A stretch of 64,000 nt of DNA from Bacteroidales bacterium UBA3743 (GTDB taxonomy: Bacteria > Bacteroidota > Bacteroidia > Bacteroidales > Paludibacteraceae): positions 44,510-108,509 of the forward strand of contig DFGT01000023.1 of the NCBI GenBank assembly GCA_002371265.1, written 5' to 3'. The notes beneath the pieces are model-generated. The model worked only from the letters and a program-made list of their open reading frames with translations. It did no database searches and had not been told where the DNA came from. The first letter of the stretch is position 1; every line of letters starts with the position of its first letter. Shown piece after piece: positions 44,257-52,881 of this stretch. The position numbers and the translations under genes are program-made.

Positions 44257-47200
44257 ATGGAGAAAATATCAAAAATTTCGTCAATCGTCGAATCTTCCAA
44301 ACTTGCCAATGAGATCAAGGCTTTCATAGATGGAGGAAAATCAAAGACAGACATTTATCTGCCAAACTGTTCGCTGCGTGCCGCTGTATCGTTGTTTGTG
44401 GCTCAGCACACCAACGTCTGCCTCCGCATTTGCCAGAATGAGGATGCTGCGGGATACCTTTATCAGGATGCCAGAAATCTAATAAACACAAATGCAGAAA
44501 AGGCGGATGATTCAATAGTTTTCTTTCCTTCGTTAGACGGGAAACAGCTCGACGACGATGGCCGCACAATCATGCGTACCCGTGCTCTGGAGGCTATCGA
44601 AAAGGTCAACAACCTGATGATTATCGCCTACCCGGAATCTCTATCCGCTTCTGTGGTGAGCCCCACGAAATTAAAGAGCAAGACCATCTCCATCAAAAAG
44701 GGCAACGAGTATGACATGGACTCTCTGTCTGAAAAATTCTTCAAACTTGGTCTCACCCGTGAGGAATTTGTCTATCAGCCAGGGCAATTTGCCATCCGTG
44801 GCTGCATCGTAGATGTCTTCTCTTACTCTTCTGAATTGCCATACCGTATCGACTTTTTCGGCGACGAAGTTGACTCCATCCGCACTTTCGACACCACAAA
44901 CCAACTTTCTGTAGACACTATCGACGAGTGTACTATCGTGGGCAATGTGCTTAATGCGGAAAATGCAGAGAAAAAACATACTTTGGTGGACTATCTGCCT
45001 AAGGACACAATCGTCATGATGGATAATAACGAGTTTGTGCTGGGCACTCTTGCCAATCGTGGAGCAGAAAACGCAGTCGCAAAGATAGAGGAAATGAGAT
45101 GTCTCAACATCCATGGAGAAAAGCGGAATGGCATCATAGCCGACGCTAATCTAAGCCCCGTATTTGCTAAAAACTACAATCTTCTTGCCGACTATATCAA
45201 AAAGCAAAAGGAGGTTTGTGGATCAGTGCTCATTGCCACTGAAAACGCCCGTCAACGTGAACGTCTAGAGACTATTTTGTCTGACCTCAAAATTGAAGAT
45301 GGCTACGAATTCATCAACGGGACTCTCCATTCTGGTTTCTCTTTCGAAAATGTCACTTTGCTTGTCGAACATGAAATTTTCGGTCGTTACCACCGCTATC
45401 AACTTACCAATAAGGACAGCAGACGTGGCAAGGAAGCTCTCACGCTCAAAGAACTGAAAAACCTATCCATCGGTGATTTCGTGGTACATGATGATTTCGG
45501 AATCGGTGTGTTCGGCGGACTTGTCATGCAACGCAATGGCAATATCGAGCAGGAAATGGTGAGAATCAACTATAAAGACGGAGGACTTATCATGGTAAGC
45601 CTTAATTCTCTCCATAAGGTTTCCAAATATCGTGGTTCAGATTCAGAAAACGTGAAAATCAGCAAATTGGGTGGAGCCACATGGAGCAATATCAAATATA
45701 AGACTAAAGAAAAGCTGAAAGATATCGCACGTGACCTTATTCTTCTCTACGCTATGCGCAAAAAGGAGCAAGGCTACAGTTTCAGTCCCGACTCTTTCAT
45801 GCAGGCTGAACTTGAATCCAACTTTGAATTCCAAGATACTCCAGACCAGGCAAAAGCCACAGCCGACGTGAAACGCGACATGGAAAGTGCACGTCCAATG
45901 GACCGTCTAGTATGTGGAGACGTGGGATTTGGAAAGACTGAAATTGCTGTCAGAGCTGCATTGAAAGCGGCATGCGACAACAAACAAGTGGCAGTGCTGG
46001 TGCCGACAACCGTATTGGCTTTCCAACACTACAAAACCTTCTCACGCCGTCTGAAAGATTTGCCAGTGAAGGTCGACTATCTCAGCCGTACACGCTCGTC
46101 TTCTGAAACGAAAGAGGTTTTGAAAAAACTTGAGAACGGAAACATAAACATCATCATAGGCACACATAAGTTGATCGGGAAAAGTGTGAAATTCCACGAT
46201 TTAGGTTTGCTCATCATCGACGAGGAACAAAAATTCGGAGTGACAGCGAAAGAGAAAATCAAGGAAATGAAAGTCAACGTTGACACTCTCACACTGACTG
46301 CCACACCTATCCCCCGCACTCTGCAGTTTTCTCTGCTAGGGGCTCGCGACCTTAGCGTCATCAACACTCCTCCTGCCGGACGTTATCCCGTCGAAACTCA
46401 TCTTTGCAGATTCGACAAAGCAATAGTATCCAAAGCGATAGAAGCTGAATTAAACCGTGGAGGGCAAGTGCTTTTCGTCAACAACAATATCAAGGATCTT
46501 GACAACATAAAGCATTTCATCATCAGCGGTGTGCCTACAGCACGTGTGATCATTGCCCACGGGAAAATGAGCGGAGAGGAGATTGAAAGTGCCATGCTCG
46601 ACTTTGTGCAGCATGAATATGACGTGTTGCTCAGCACCTCCATCATTGAGAGTGGAATCGACATTTCCAACTGCAACACTATAATAATCAACAACGCGCA
46701 GAACTTCGGTTTGAGCGATCTTCATCAGTTGCGTGGACGTGTGGGACGTTCGGATATCCAGGCATACTGTTATCTGATGGCTCCACCAATGGAAGCGTTG
46801 AGCGATGAGAGCCGCAAACGACTGGAAGCCATCACTACATATACAGAGCTTGGCAGCGGACTTAATATTGCCATGCGAGACCTTGACATCCGTGGAGCTG
46901 GCAACCTGCTTGGAAAAGAACAGAGCGGATTCATTGCCGACTTGGGTTACGAGACATACAAAAAGATTCTTGCAAGTGCGGTTGAGGAATTGCGTCAGAA
47001 TGAATTTCATGAGATTTTCGCCAATGATCCCAACGCCAACAATGCCAACGAAATTCTACGCACAGACTGCAGCATAGAGACTGATTTATCCGCGCTGATT
47101 CCAGACGATTATGTGGAGAATGTCAGTGAAAGACTATCACTATACCGTGAGCTGGATTCATTGCAGACTGAAGAGGATCTGACTAAGTTTGCCAAGAATC

Positions 47201-47511
47201 TTAAAGACCGATTCGGTGAGATACCAGAACAAGCACAACGTCTGATGGAAATTGTGAGCATCAGATTTATCGCCAACAACCTCGGATTTGAGCGACTTAC
47301 ATTCAAAAATAATCATGTCTGCGCATATTTCACAACAGACAAGACAGACCAATATTTCCAAAGTGAAATCTTCGGCAAGATTCTAGCCTACCTTCAGTCT
47401 CACGTTGAGCGATGCAAATTAGGGGAAAAGAAAGGAAAACCAGCGTTTGAGATATTCGACGTTCAATCTCTGTCTGAGACAAAACAACTGCTGAAAGAAA
47501 TCATAAATTAA
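44257..47511 (+). CDS. mfd: Transcription-repair coupling factor Mfd
   Basis: A 1084-residue DNA translocase that removes stalled RNA polymerase and recruits UvrA. Start chosen at ATG 44257 (MEKISKISSIVES); the frame is open 54 codons further upstream, but that stretch is hydrophobic and unlike Mfd. Order: UvrB-like homology module (~1-350; YQPGQFAIRGCIVDVFSY), RNAP-interaction domain (~420-500; LSIGDFVVHDDFGIGVFGG), then helicase motifs GDVGFGKTEIAVRAA (Walker A), LLIIDEEQKFG (Walker B), TATPIPRTL, STSIIESGIDI and QLRGRVGRS. The RID and translocase are intact. The final TAA is completed by the first base of the IS982 element inserted there. Confidence 0.95.
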   Translation: MEKISKISSIVESSKLANEIKAFIDGGKSKTDIYLPNCSLRAAVSLFVAQHTNVCLRICQNEDAAGYLYQDARNLINTNAEKADDSIVFFPSLDGKQLDDDGRTIMRTRALEAIEKVNNLMIIAYPESLSASVVSPTKLKSKTISIKKGNEYDMDSLSEKFFKLGLTREEFVYQPGQFAIRGCIVDVFSYSSELPYRIDFFGDEVDSIRTFDTTNQLSVDTIDECTIVGNVLNAENAEKKHTLVDYLPKDTIVMMDNNEFVLGTLANRGAENAVAKIEEMRCLNIHGEKRNGIIADANLSPVFAKNYNLLADYIKKQKEVCGSVLIATENARQRERLETILSDLKIEDGYEFINGTLHSGFSFENVTLLVEHEIFGRYHRYQLTNKDSRRGKEALTLKELKNLSIGDFVVHDDFGIGVFGGLVMQRNGNIEQEMVRINYKDGGLIMVSLNSLHKVSKYRGSDSENVKISKLGGATWSNIKYKTKEKLKDIARDLILLYAMRKKEQGYSFSPDSFMQAELESNFEFQDTPDQAKATADVKRDMESARPMDRLVCGDVGFGKTEIAVRAALKAACDNKQVAVLVPTTVLAFQHYKTFSRRLKDLPVKVDYLSRTRSSSETKEVLKKLENGNINIIIGTHKLIGKSVKFHDLGLLIIDEEQKFGVTAKEKIKEMKVNVDTLTLTATPIPRTLQFSLLGARDLSVINTPPAGRYPVETHLCRFDKAIVSKAIEAELNRGGQVLFVNNNIKDLDNIKHFIISGVPTARVIIAHGKMSGEEIESAMLDFVQHEYDVLLSTSIIESGIDISNCNTIIINNAQNFGLSDLHQLRGRVGRSDIQAYCYLMAPPMEALSDESRKRLEAITTYTELGSGLNIAMRDLDIRGAGNLLGKEQSGFIADLGYETYKKILASAVEELRQNEFHEIFANDPNANNANEILRTDCSIETDLSALIPDDYVENVSERLSLYRELDSLQTEEDLTKFAKNLKDRFGEIPEQAQRLMEIVSIRFIANNLGFERLTFKNNHVCAYFTTDKTDQYFQSEIFGKILAYLQSHVERCKLGEKKGKPAFEIFDVQSLSETKQLLKEIIN

Positions 47512-48552
47512 CGTGAGTTCGACGAATTGTAATTAAAAGAGAGTCAGGCGGTTATCAACTTCGCGATAGACATGGATACATGGTTTCTTCGGGAAAAAGC
47601 AGTACGCGGCAATAGCCCCGAGCATATTAACGACAAAATTCTCAAAAGACCGGTGTCTTGAATGTTCGACCTGTGCAATGTTTTTAAGCTCGTCGTTGAC
47701 AGTTTCGATTATTGCCCTCTTTCTAAGCAACAGCCTGTCCGAGACGCTCATCATTGCCCCTTTCATGTTGCTCTTGAGTTTGGTCACCAACTGGATGCCG
47801 TCTACAAACAGACGCTCAAACAATGGCTGGCTGATGTATCCCTTGTCACCAACAAGCTTTCCATAGATCTCCTTTAAGAATGCCTTATACTCCAAAGGCT
47901 TTCTGTCGTCCACGTCGCCAGGAGTGAACATGAAGTTCAATATCTCACCTTTTTCGTTGCAAATGAGGTGTAGTTTGAATCCATAGAACCATCCCATCGA
48001 ACATTTGCCTCTTGCTGCTATCCCCTTGAAAACCTTATGGATATGAATCCTTTGGTTGCGGCACACCCTCAATGGGGTGCTGTCCACAAAGGTTATTCCC
48101 GTGCATTTGCCAAGCAGTACCTTTTTGATGAAAAGTGTCAGCGGAATGACCGCATTTTTCTGTATCTCGACAAACCTTGTGTATGAGACAGTGTTTGGAA
48201 ACAGATGCTTGTACTTTTTGCATATGCAGTCTATATAGAAATGTTTCAGGCATCTGTTGTTTGACGAATGAAACATAATCATTATCACAATTATTTCAGC
48301 GACATTCATTCTGCTGTCACGGTGATATCTCCTTTTTGAAGAATTGGACGAATCGATTGAATATTTTTTTGTCAGCTCGTCAAAAAGGTTGCAGAAATCG
48401 TCGGCCAAACAGAAAATTTCGGTAATTTTGTCTTCAGGAATCATGGCGTTGTTTTTCGTTAGTTTTGTTTTTTTGCACTTTAAAATTACGAAAAATAACG
48501 CTATTTTCCAAATAATCAACTAGTTAAAATTCATCGAACTCACGTTAAATTA
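47504..48552. mobile_element. IS982-family insertion sequence with target duplication
   Basis: Element 47511-48545 (1035 bp), with 18-bp terminal inverted repeats ACGTGAGTTCGAYGAATT (47511-47528 and 48545-48528). It is flanked by a 7-bp direct repeat TAAATTA (47504-47510 and 48546-48552). The duplication covers the end of mfd. A solo copy of one end lies at 58123-58142. Confidence 0.88.
47533..48444 (-). CDS. IS982-family DDE transposase
   Basis: A 303-aa transposase from ATG 48444 (MIPEDKITEIF). DDE residues are visible in FVDSTPLRV (D1), LVGDKGYIS (D2) and IIETVNDELKNI (E). The family signature RNQRIHIHKVFKGIAARGKCSMGWFYGFKLHLICNEKGE lies between D1 and D2. No frameshift or internal stop, so it may still be active. 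It is oriented against mfd and fills nearly the whole element. Confidence 0.92.
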   Translation of the reverse strand: MIPEDKITEIFCLADDFCNLFDELTKKYSIDSSNSSKRRYHRDSRMNVAEIIVIMIMFHSSNNRCLKHFYIDCICKKYKHLFPNTVSYTRFVEIQKNAVIPLTLFIKKVLLGKCTGITFVDSTPLRVCRNQRIHIHKVFKGIAARGKCSMGWFYGFKLHLICNEKGEILNFMFTPGDVDDRKPLEYKAFLKEIYGKLVGDKGYISQPLFERLFVDGIQLVTKLKSNMKGAMMSVSDRLLLRKRAIIETVNDELKNIAQVEHSRHRSFENFVVNMLGAIAAYCFFPKKPCIHVYREVDNRLTLF

Positions 48553-48670
48553 TAAATGCTAAATGCAGAATTGCATTCATTGTTAGGTTGTTACGTTTTT
48601 TAACGGCACTACCCAATAAATTGCAAAATAAAAAAATAAAAACAAAATTTTTTATATCAAAAAAAACAGC

Positions 48671-48678
48671 TAATTTTG
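48671..48678 (+). promoter_or_regulatory. -7 box for the lipoprotein gene
   Basis: TAATTTTG, about 127 nt before the ATG at 48805; the leader would be long. Confidence 0.35.
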
Positions 48679-48804
48679 CACAATCAGTTATAACAAACAG
48701 AATTTTAGTCATTTTAATGATTGATGCTCGAAATCACTAATTATTTGATTATTATCTGGTCATTATGATTTGTTTAGTAAATGAAAAGCTAAAATAATAA
48801 AAAA

Positions 48805-49440
48805 ATGAAAAAAAATTTATGGTTATCGGCACTTGCACTATGTCTTGGATTTGCAAGTTGCGACAAAAGTGAAGAAGATCCACTATTGATTGGTGATTCT
48901 GAAATTACAACACAGGAAGGTGTTGATGCTTCTTCTACGAGAGGAGTTGGGGGATTCAATTCTTATGGAATTGATGTCTTGGGATTGAGCAAAATTGAAG
49001 ATGAATTGTATTGGGAAGGCCGTCGTTCATTTGAGTATGAATTGAAACAAATCATGCGTTCATTTGCTGGTACGACTCGTTTGGGCAGAGAGGCAGAACG
49101 TGAATTAAGCAATGCCCTTGACCAGTATCGTAGTGTTTCTGTACGTTTCTACAACAAATTAGATTCGAACAGTATGCCGACAACTGATATTTTTGTGAAA
49201 GTCACTTGTTCTGATGGGGAAGTTTCTCCTACAAAAGACTTGTGTATAGTTGCGGATTGTCGTGTTATTGACAGGAATGGCAATGATATTGGATGCGTCG
49301 GCAACTGGCCAGAAGGTTACAGAGAATTGATTTGTACCAATTTAATAAATGGAGATCTTGTTGGAATTACGGAGCCTGAAAAATGGACAAATAATCCAAG
49401 CTACGAATATTACAAAGTGTGGTGGCACTCATTTGACTAA
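48805..49440 (+). CDS. Lipoprotein, function unknown
   Basis: A 211-residue predicted lipoprotein (signal MKKNLWLSALALCLGFASC, Cys19). The mature part is soluble and mixed alpha/beta, with Cys near residues 133, 146, 150 and 163 (VTCSDGE, DLCIVADCRVI, DIGCVGN) that could form disulfides. I recognise no family. A terminator follows directly, giving a monocistronic unit downstream of the IS element. Confidence 0.75.
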   Translation: MKKNLWLSALALCLGFASCDKSEEDPLLIGDSEITTQEGVDASSTRGVGGFNSYGIDVLGLSKIEDELYWEGRRSFEYELKQIMRSFAGTTRLGREAERELSNALDQYRSVSVRFYNKLDSNSMPTTDIFVKVTCSDGEVSPTKDLCIVADCRVIDRNGNDIGCVGNWPEGYRELICTNLINGDLVGITEPEKWTNNPSYEYYKVWWHSFD

Positions 49441-49475
49441 TGCGTATGCATTCGTTGATTAAGGAATAGTATAAA

Positions 49476-49513
49476 AAGGCAGAAATTTGAATTGCAAGTT
49501 TCTGCCTTCATTT
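49476..49513. terminator. Bidirectional-type terminator after the lipoprotein gene
   Basis: AAGGCAGAAA / TTTCTGCCTT stem, A tract before and T-rich tract after; it lies between convergent genes. Confidence 0.78.
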
Positions 49514-49539
49514 TCAATTTAGCATTTATAATTCATCAT

Positions 49540-49725
49540 TTATAATTTTCTACGTTCCGCTCTATCCTGCGACTGTGCACAAGTAATGCCACGCTTACGC
49601 ATTTCCTTATTGCCACTCACATGACCGTTAGGAAACTTACCATCTTTCTTAAAGAAAATGTTGACACCAAGCAGAAGGATGGCGACTCCAAGAAACGCAA
49701 TTGCCACAAGAATCGTTTTTATCAT
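49540..49725 (-). CDS. Small single-pass membrane protein, Bacteroidales-type
   Basis: A 61-residue protein from ATG 49725: one N-terminal membrane helix (TILVAIAFLGVAILLLGVNIFF), then a basic soluble tail ending CAQSQDRAERRKL. The GKFPNGHVSGNKEMRKRGI segment is a pattern I associate with a short conserved Bacteroidales membrane protein of unknown role. A -7 box (TATTTTTG, 49757-49750) upstream supports this start over the longer frame. Confidence 0.7.
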   Translation of the reverse strand: MIKTILVAIAFLGVAILLLGVNIFFKKDGKFPNGHVSGNKEMRKRGITCAQSQDRAERRKL

Positions 49726-50037
49726 CTTTGTCTGTATTTTAATGTGATGCAAAAATACAAAAACCGTTTTGAAATGCGAAATTATTGTACTTAGGCAATT
49801 AATAATCATGAAAAATCATGCATTTTGCCCTTGTTTCTCAACTTTTTTTATATCTCACATGATATTTCTATCCGAGTATTAATCAGACATATACACAAAA
49901 CACGTTACAATTACTGCTTGATATTGTTACATCTGTCATCCATGAAAAAATGTTCATCTACATTGTTTGGTATTGAAATTTCGCGCTATCTTTACTTTTG
50001 CCATTACTTTTGCAAACAGAACAATTCACAAAAACGC
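49726..50037. other. Intergenic region with divergent promoters
   Basis: 312 nt holding the minus-strand -7 box for the small membrane gene and two tandem plus-strand -7 boxes (TACTTTTG at 49993-50000 and 50005-50012) for the pectin locus. The plus frame is open from 49825 but is not coding, because the promoter lies inside it. Confidence 0.55.
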
Positions 50038-50511
50038 ATGAATATGAAAACACGTATTTCATTTACTATTATTGCCTCTTTCATATGTGGAATGATGTTT
50101 GCAGGCACATTTGTCGCAGACAAAGGGGTTTCGTACTCAACAGATGATTTGAAAAAACTGGTCTTTTCAAACGGTAAGGTTGATACATATTTCACTGATG
50201 GCAGTATGACAAGCTATGATTTCTCTTCTCTCCAGCGTATATATTATACTGAAGTCGAGGAACATGAACCAACAGCGGTTGAAGATGTTGCTGATAATGG
50301 CATACTTCTCTACCCTAACCCTGCCGTTGAATACATCTGTATAAACGGTGTCCCTACAGATGCGAACATCTCCGTCTTCAATATTAATGGCTTGCTCATT
50401 TCTAATATGAGAGCTGACGGTAATGTTTTGAGCATCAACGTAGCTAATTACAAATCAGGCATCTACTTCGTCAGAATCAATTCTGAGGTTGTAAAGTTTA
50501 TAAAAAAATAA
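50038..50511 (+). CDS. Mini secreted protein: DG motif plus T9SS sorting domain (first of pair)
   Basis: A 157-residue exported protein from ATG 50038. It has a signal peptide (~3-24, ending GMMFAGTF), then a short domain VFSNGKVDTYFTDGSMTSYDFSSLQRIYY (~45-75), then a T9SS type A sorting domain (~95-157; ILLYPNPAVEYICI...GIYFVRINSEVVKFIKK). There is no enzymatic domain. It is followed 13 nt later by a PL1 pectate lyase that has no clear sorting domain of its own, and the pairing is repeated at 52427/52882. It may act as a surface anchor or partner for the lyase (inference). Confidence 0.8.
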   Translation: MNMKTRISFTIIASFICGMMFAGTFVADKGVSYSTDDLKKLVFSNGKVDTYFTDGSMTSYDFSSLQRIYYTEVEEHEPTAVEDVADNGILLYPNPAVEYICINGVPTDANISVFNINGLLISNMRADGNVLSINVANYKSGIYFVRINSEVVKFIKK

Positions 50512-50524
50512 AATCTAACACACT

Positions 50525-52381
50525 ATGAATAACAAACATTTTCTTTTCTGCTTGGCTCTTGCCTCTGGTTTTTCAGCCACAATGGCAGACAGTTTCCACG
50601 TCTTCATGAAAGATGGACGTGTTGTAGAGTACACTACTGATATTGTCGACAGTGTAGTCTTTGTTAAGGCTGGCGAGACGCTTGACCCAGTCACTCCCGT
50701 CATTCCTTCTGATACTGCGGATGTGACTCCGTCTGTGCCTACTACTCCCGGTGTGGTTGCGACACAAGGAGACATCAAGATTCTTACAACTGGCGGTTGG
50801 TTTGAATCTTGCTTCGCAACTTGGTCGGCTTACTCTGGAGCTGTCAAATATAAGGTTTCTGTCAAGAAGGCTTCAGAAAATAATTATGTTGATGTAGACG
50901 ACGCGTTGATCCGCAACTATGGCAGTTTCTTCCGTGCTGACGCTCTTGGTTTGGCTGCTGGAGACTATAATCTAAGTGTAGTTGCAATGGATGCAAATGG
51001 AAAGGAGATATGCAAGCCATCTGTGTTGAAGATTTCGGTAAAGGCTCACGATCGTAGTGGTTTTGCATTCTCTAATGGCAATGTGCCAGGAGCTTACAAT
51101 ATGGATGGCACTTTGAAGAAAGACGCCATTGTGCTCTATATGACGGAGAAGACAAAAGATAAAGTGTCGGCTGACATTGTTACTTCAAGCAACGGGACAA
51201 CAACATCAGCTCAAGGAATCCAGAATATCCTTACATTGTACAAAAAAGGTTATGATGCTCGCCCACTCTGCATCCGCATTGTCGGAAATGTTAGCGATCC
51301 TGCCGTGACCGATAAAGGAGACTTGTTGGTTGATCTAGGTGGCACAAAACAGAAGTGCGCAGGTGTCACTATCGAAGGTGTTGGAGAGGATGCCGTAGCC
51401 AACGGTTGGGGTGTGAGAATCAAAAATGCCAAACTGGTGGAGGTCCGTAACATCGGAACTATGAATTGCGACTCAGGTGAAGGAGACAATATTGGTTTGC
51501 AGCAGTCTTGCGAATATGTGTGGGTCCACAACTGTGATTTCTTCTACGGAGATGCCGGAAGCGATGCTGATCAGGTGAAAGGAGACGGTGCGTTGGACTG
51601 TAAGAAGTCGACATACATAACATTCTCATACAACCATTTCTTTGACAACGGCAAATGTAACCTTCTTGGTTTGAGTGAGGGCACGACCGATGGTCTTTAC
51701 ATCACCTACCACCATAATTGGTACGACCACTCGGACAGCCGTCATCCACGTGTACGCTACTATTCGGCTCACGTCTACAACAACTACTATGACGGAATCG
51801 CAAAATATGGAATCGGCTCAACACTTGGCTCAAGCATTTTCTCTGAGAACAACTATTTCCGCTCTTGCAAATTCCCTATGCTGACTTCTATGCAGGGTTC
51901 TGATCTTTATGCGGAAGACAACAAGAGCAGTAAAGACAATGGCACATTCAGTGGCGAGGCAGGAGGAACGATCAAATCGTTCGGTAATAAGTTTGAGGGT
52001 AAGGTGACTTATGTTTCCTACAACAATACGATTTCTGCGTTGAAGGGAGGTAAGGACACTCGTGGAATTAATGGAAAGAGTGATTTTGATTTCTATGAGG
52101 CTTCATCACGTAATGAGAAAGTGCCATCATCCGTCACTTCTCTCTCAGGTGGCAACACCTACAATAATTTTGACACAAACTCATCTGTGATGTATTCCTA
52201 CACTCCTGACTCTGCTGAACAGGCTGTAGAAAATGTGAAGGCTTTTGCTGGCCGTCAGAACGGTGGTGATTTCAAATGGACATTCACGACTGATGAAGAT
52301 GAAAGTTATGCTGTGAACGCTGCTTTGAAGAGTGCGTTGACTAACTATAAGACTTCGTTGAAGAATATTCAGGGAGAATGA
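50525..52381 (+). CDS. Secreted PL1 pectate lyase
   Basis: A 618-residue polysaccharide lyase that would cleave polygalacturonate by beta-elimination. It has a signal peptide (1-21), a short DG motif (VFMKDGRVVEYTTDIVDSVVF, ~28-48), a Thr/Pro linker (~55-78), a fibronectin-III-like piece (~85-165) and a PL1 right-handed beta-helix (~170-560). PL1 landmarks are VHNCDFFYGDAGSDAD (Ca ligands), GDGALDCKKSTYITFSYNHFF, the YHHNWYDHSDSRHPRVRYY segment with the catalytic Arg, and VYNNYYDGIAKYG. The C-terminus lacks a T9SS sorting signature. It sits between the two mini T9SS proteins. Confidence 0.9.
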   Translation: MNNKHFLFCLALASGFSATMADSFHVFMKDGRVVEYTTDIVDSVVFVKAGETLDPVTPVIPSDTADVTPSVPTTPGVVATQGDIKILTTGGWFESCFATWSAYSGAVKYKVSVKKASENNYVDVDDALIRNYGSFFRADALGLAAGDYNLSVVAMDANGKEICKPSVLKISVKAHDRSGFAFSNGNVPGAYNMDGTLKKDAIVLYMTEKTKDKVSADIVTSSNGTTTSAQGIQNILTLYKKGYDARPLCIRIVGNVSDPAVTDKGDLLVDLGGTKQKCAGVTIEGVGEDAVANGWGVRIKNAKLVEVRNIGTMNCDSGEGDNIGLQQSCEYVWVHNCDFFYGDAGSDADQVKGDGALDCKKSTYITFSYNHFFDNGKCNLLGLSEGTTDGLYITYHHNWYDHSDSRHPRVRYYSAHVYNNYYDGIAKYGIGSTLGSSIFSENNYFRSCKFPMLTSMQGSDLYAEDNKSSKDNGTFSGEAGGTIKSFGNKFEGKVTYVSYNNTISALKGGKDTRGINGKSDFDFYEASSRNEKVPSSVTSLSGGNTYNNFDTNSSVMYSYTPDSAEQAVENVKAFAGRQNGGDFKWTFTTDEDESYAVNAALKSALTNYKTSLKNIQGE

Positions 52382-52426
52382 TGTTAAATGCTGAATTATA
52401 AATGCACAATGCAAAATTTAATTGAT

Positions 52427-52876
52427 ATGAAACGATTAATTAGAAACATATTGATAGCTGTCTGTCTATCGTGGTCGACTTTTGCGATGTCTGCACCTGA
52501 GATAAAAGTGAATGGTGAGGCAATCTCATCGTCTCCTTCACAAATTAAAATCAATGGGGATATTGTGAATGTGACTTTCACAGACGGCTCTACTCTTTCA
52601 TTCGACATGGATGATATCGTGGTGGATTTCAACACGATCACTGATGCTTCGGCTCTTCAAAACTGTTTGTATGGAATCAAAACTATTGTTGGCAATCAAT
52701 TAGTTTTAACTGGTGTTGAAGCAGGAAAGAGACTATCGATTTTATCTGTATCCGGCATTTCCGTCTACTCATGCCATACAGAGTCAAACGAAACAAGAAT
52801 AGACATTTCTAATCTTTCATCGGGCGTATATTTGCTCAATGTTGATGGAAAAGTTGTAAAATTCATTAAAAAATAA
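52427..52876 (+). CDS. Mini secreted protein: DG motif plus T9SS sorting domain (second of pair)
   Basis: A 149-residue exported protein from ATG 52427, the better start because it gives a clean signal peptide (KRLIRNILIAVCLSWSTFAMSA). Then comes a DG motif (INGDIVNVTFTDGSTLSFDMDDIVVDF, ~40-66) and a T9SS type A sorting domain (~85-149; RLSILSVSGISVYSC...GVYLLNVDGKVVKFIKK). The same layout as the 50038 product; both end in VVKFIKK. It is 5 nt upstream of the second PL1 gene, so the two are co-translated neighbours. Confidence 0.8.
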   Translation: MKRLIRNILIAVCLSWSTFAMSAPEIKVNGEAISSSPSQIKINGDIVNVTFTDGSTLSFDMDDIVVDFNTITDASALQNCLYGIKTIVGNQLVLTGVEAGKRLSILSVSGISVYSCHTESNETRIDISNLSSGVYLLNVDGKVVKFIKK

Positions 52877-52881
52877 GGCGT

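Noticed and set aside
46450..47010. 186-aa minus-strand ORF inside mfd
   Set aside because: It overlaps the conserved helicase motifs of mfd and resembles nothing.
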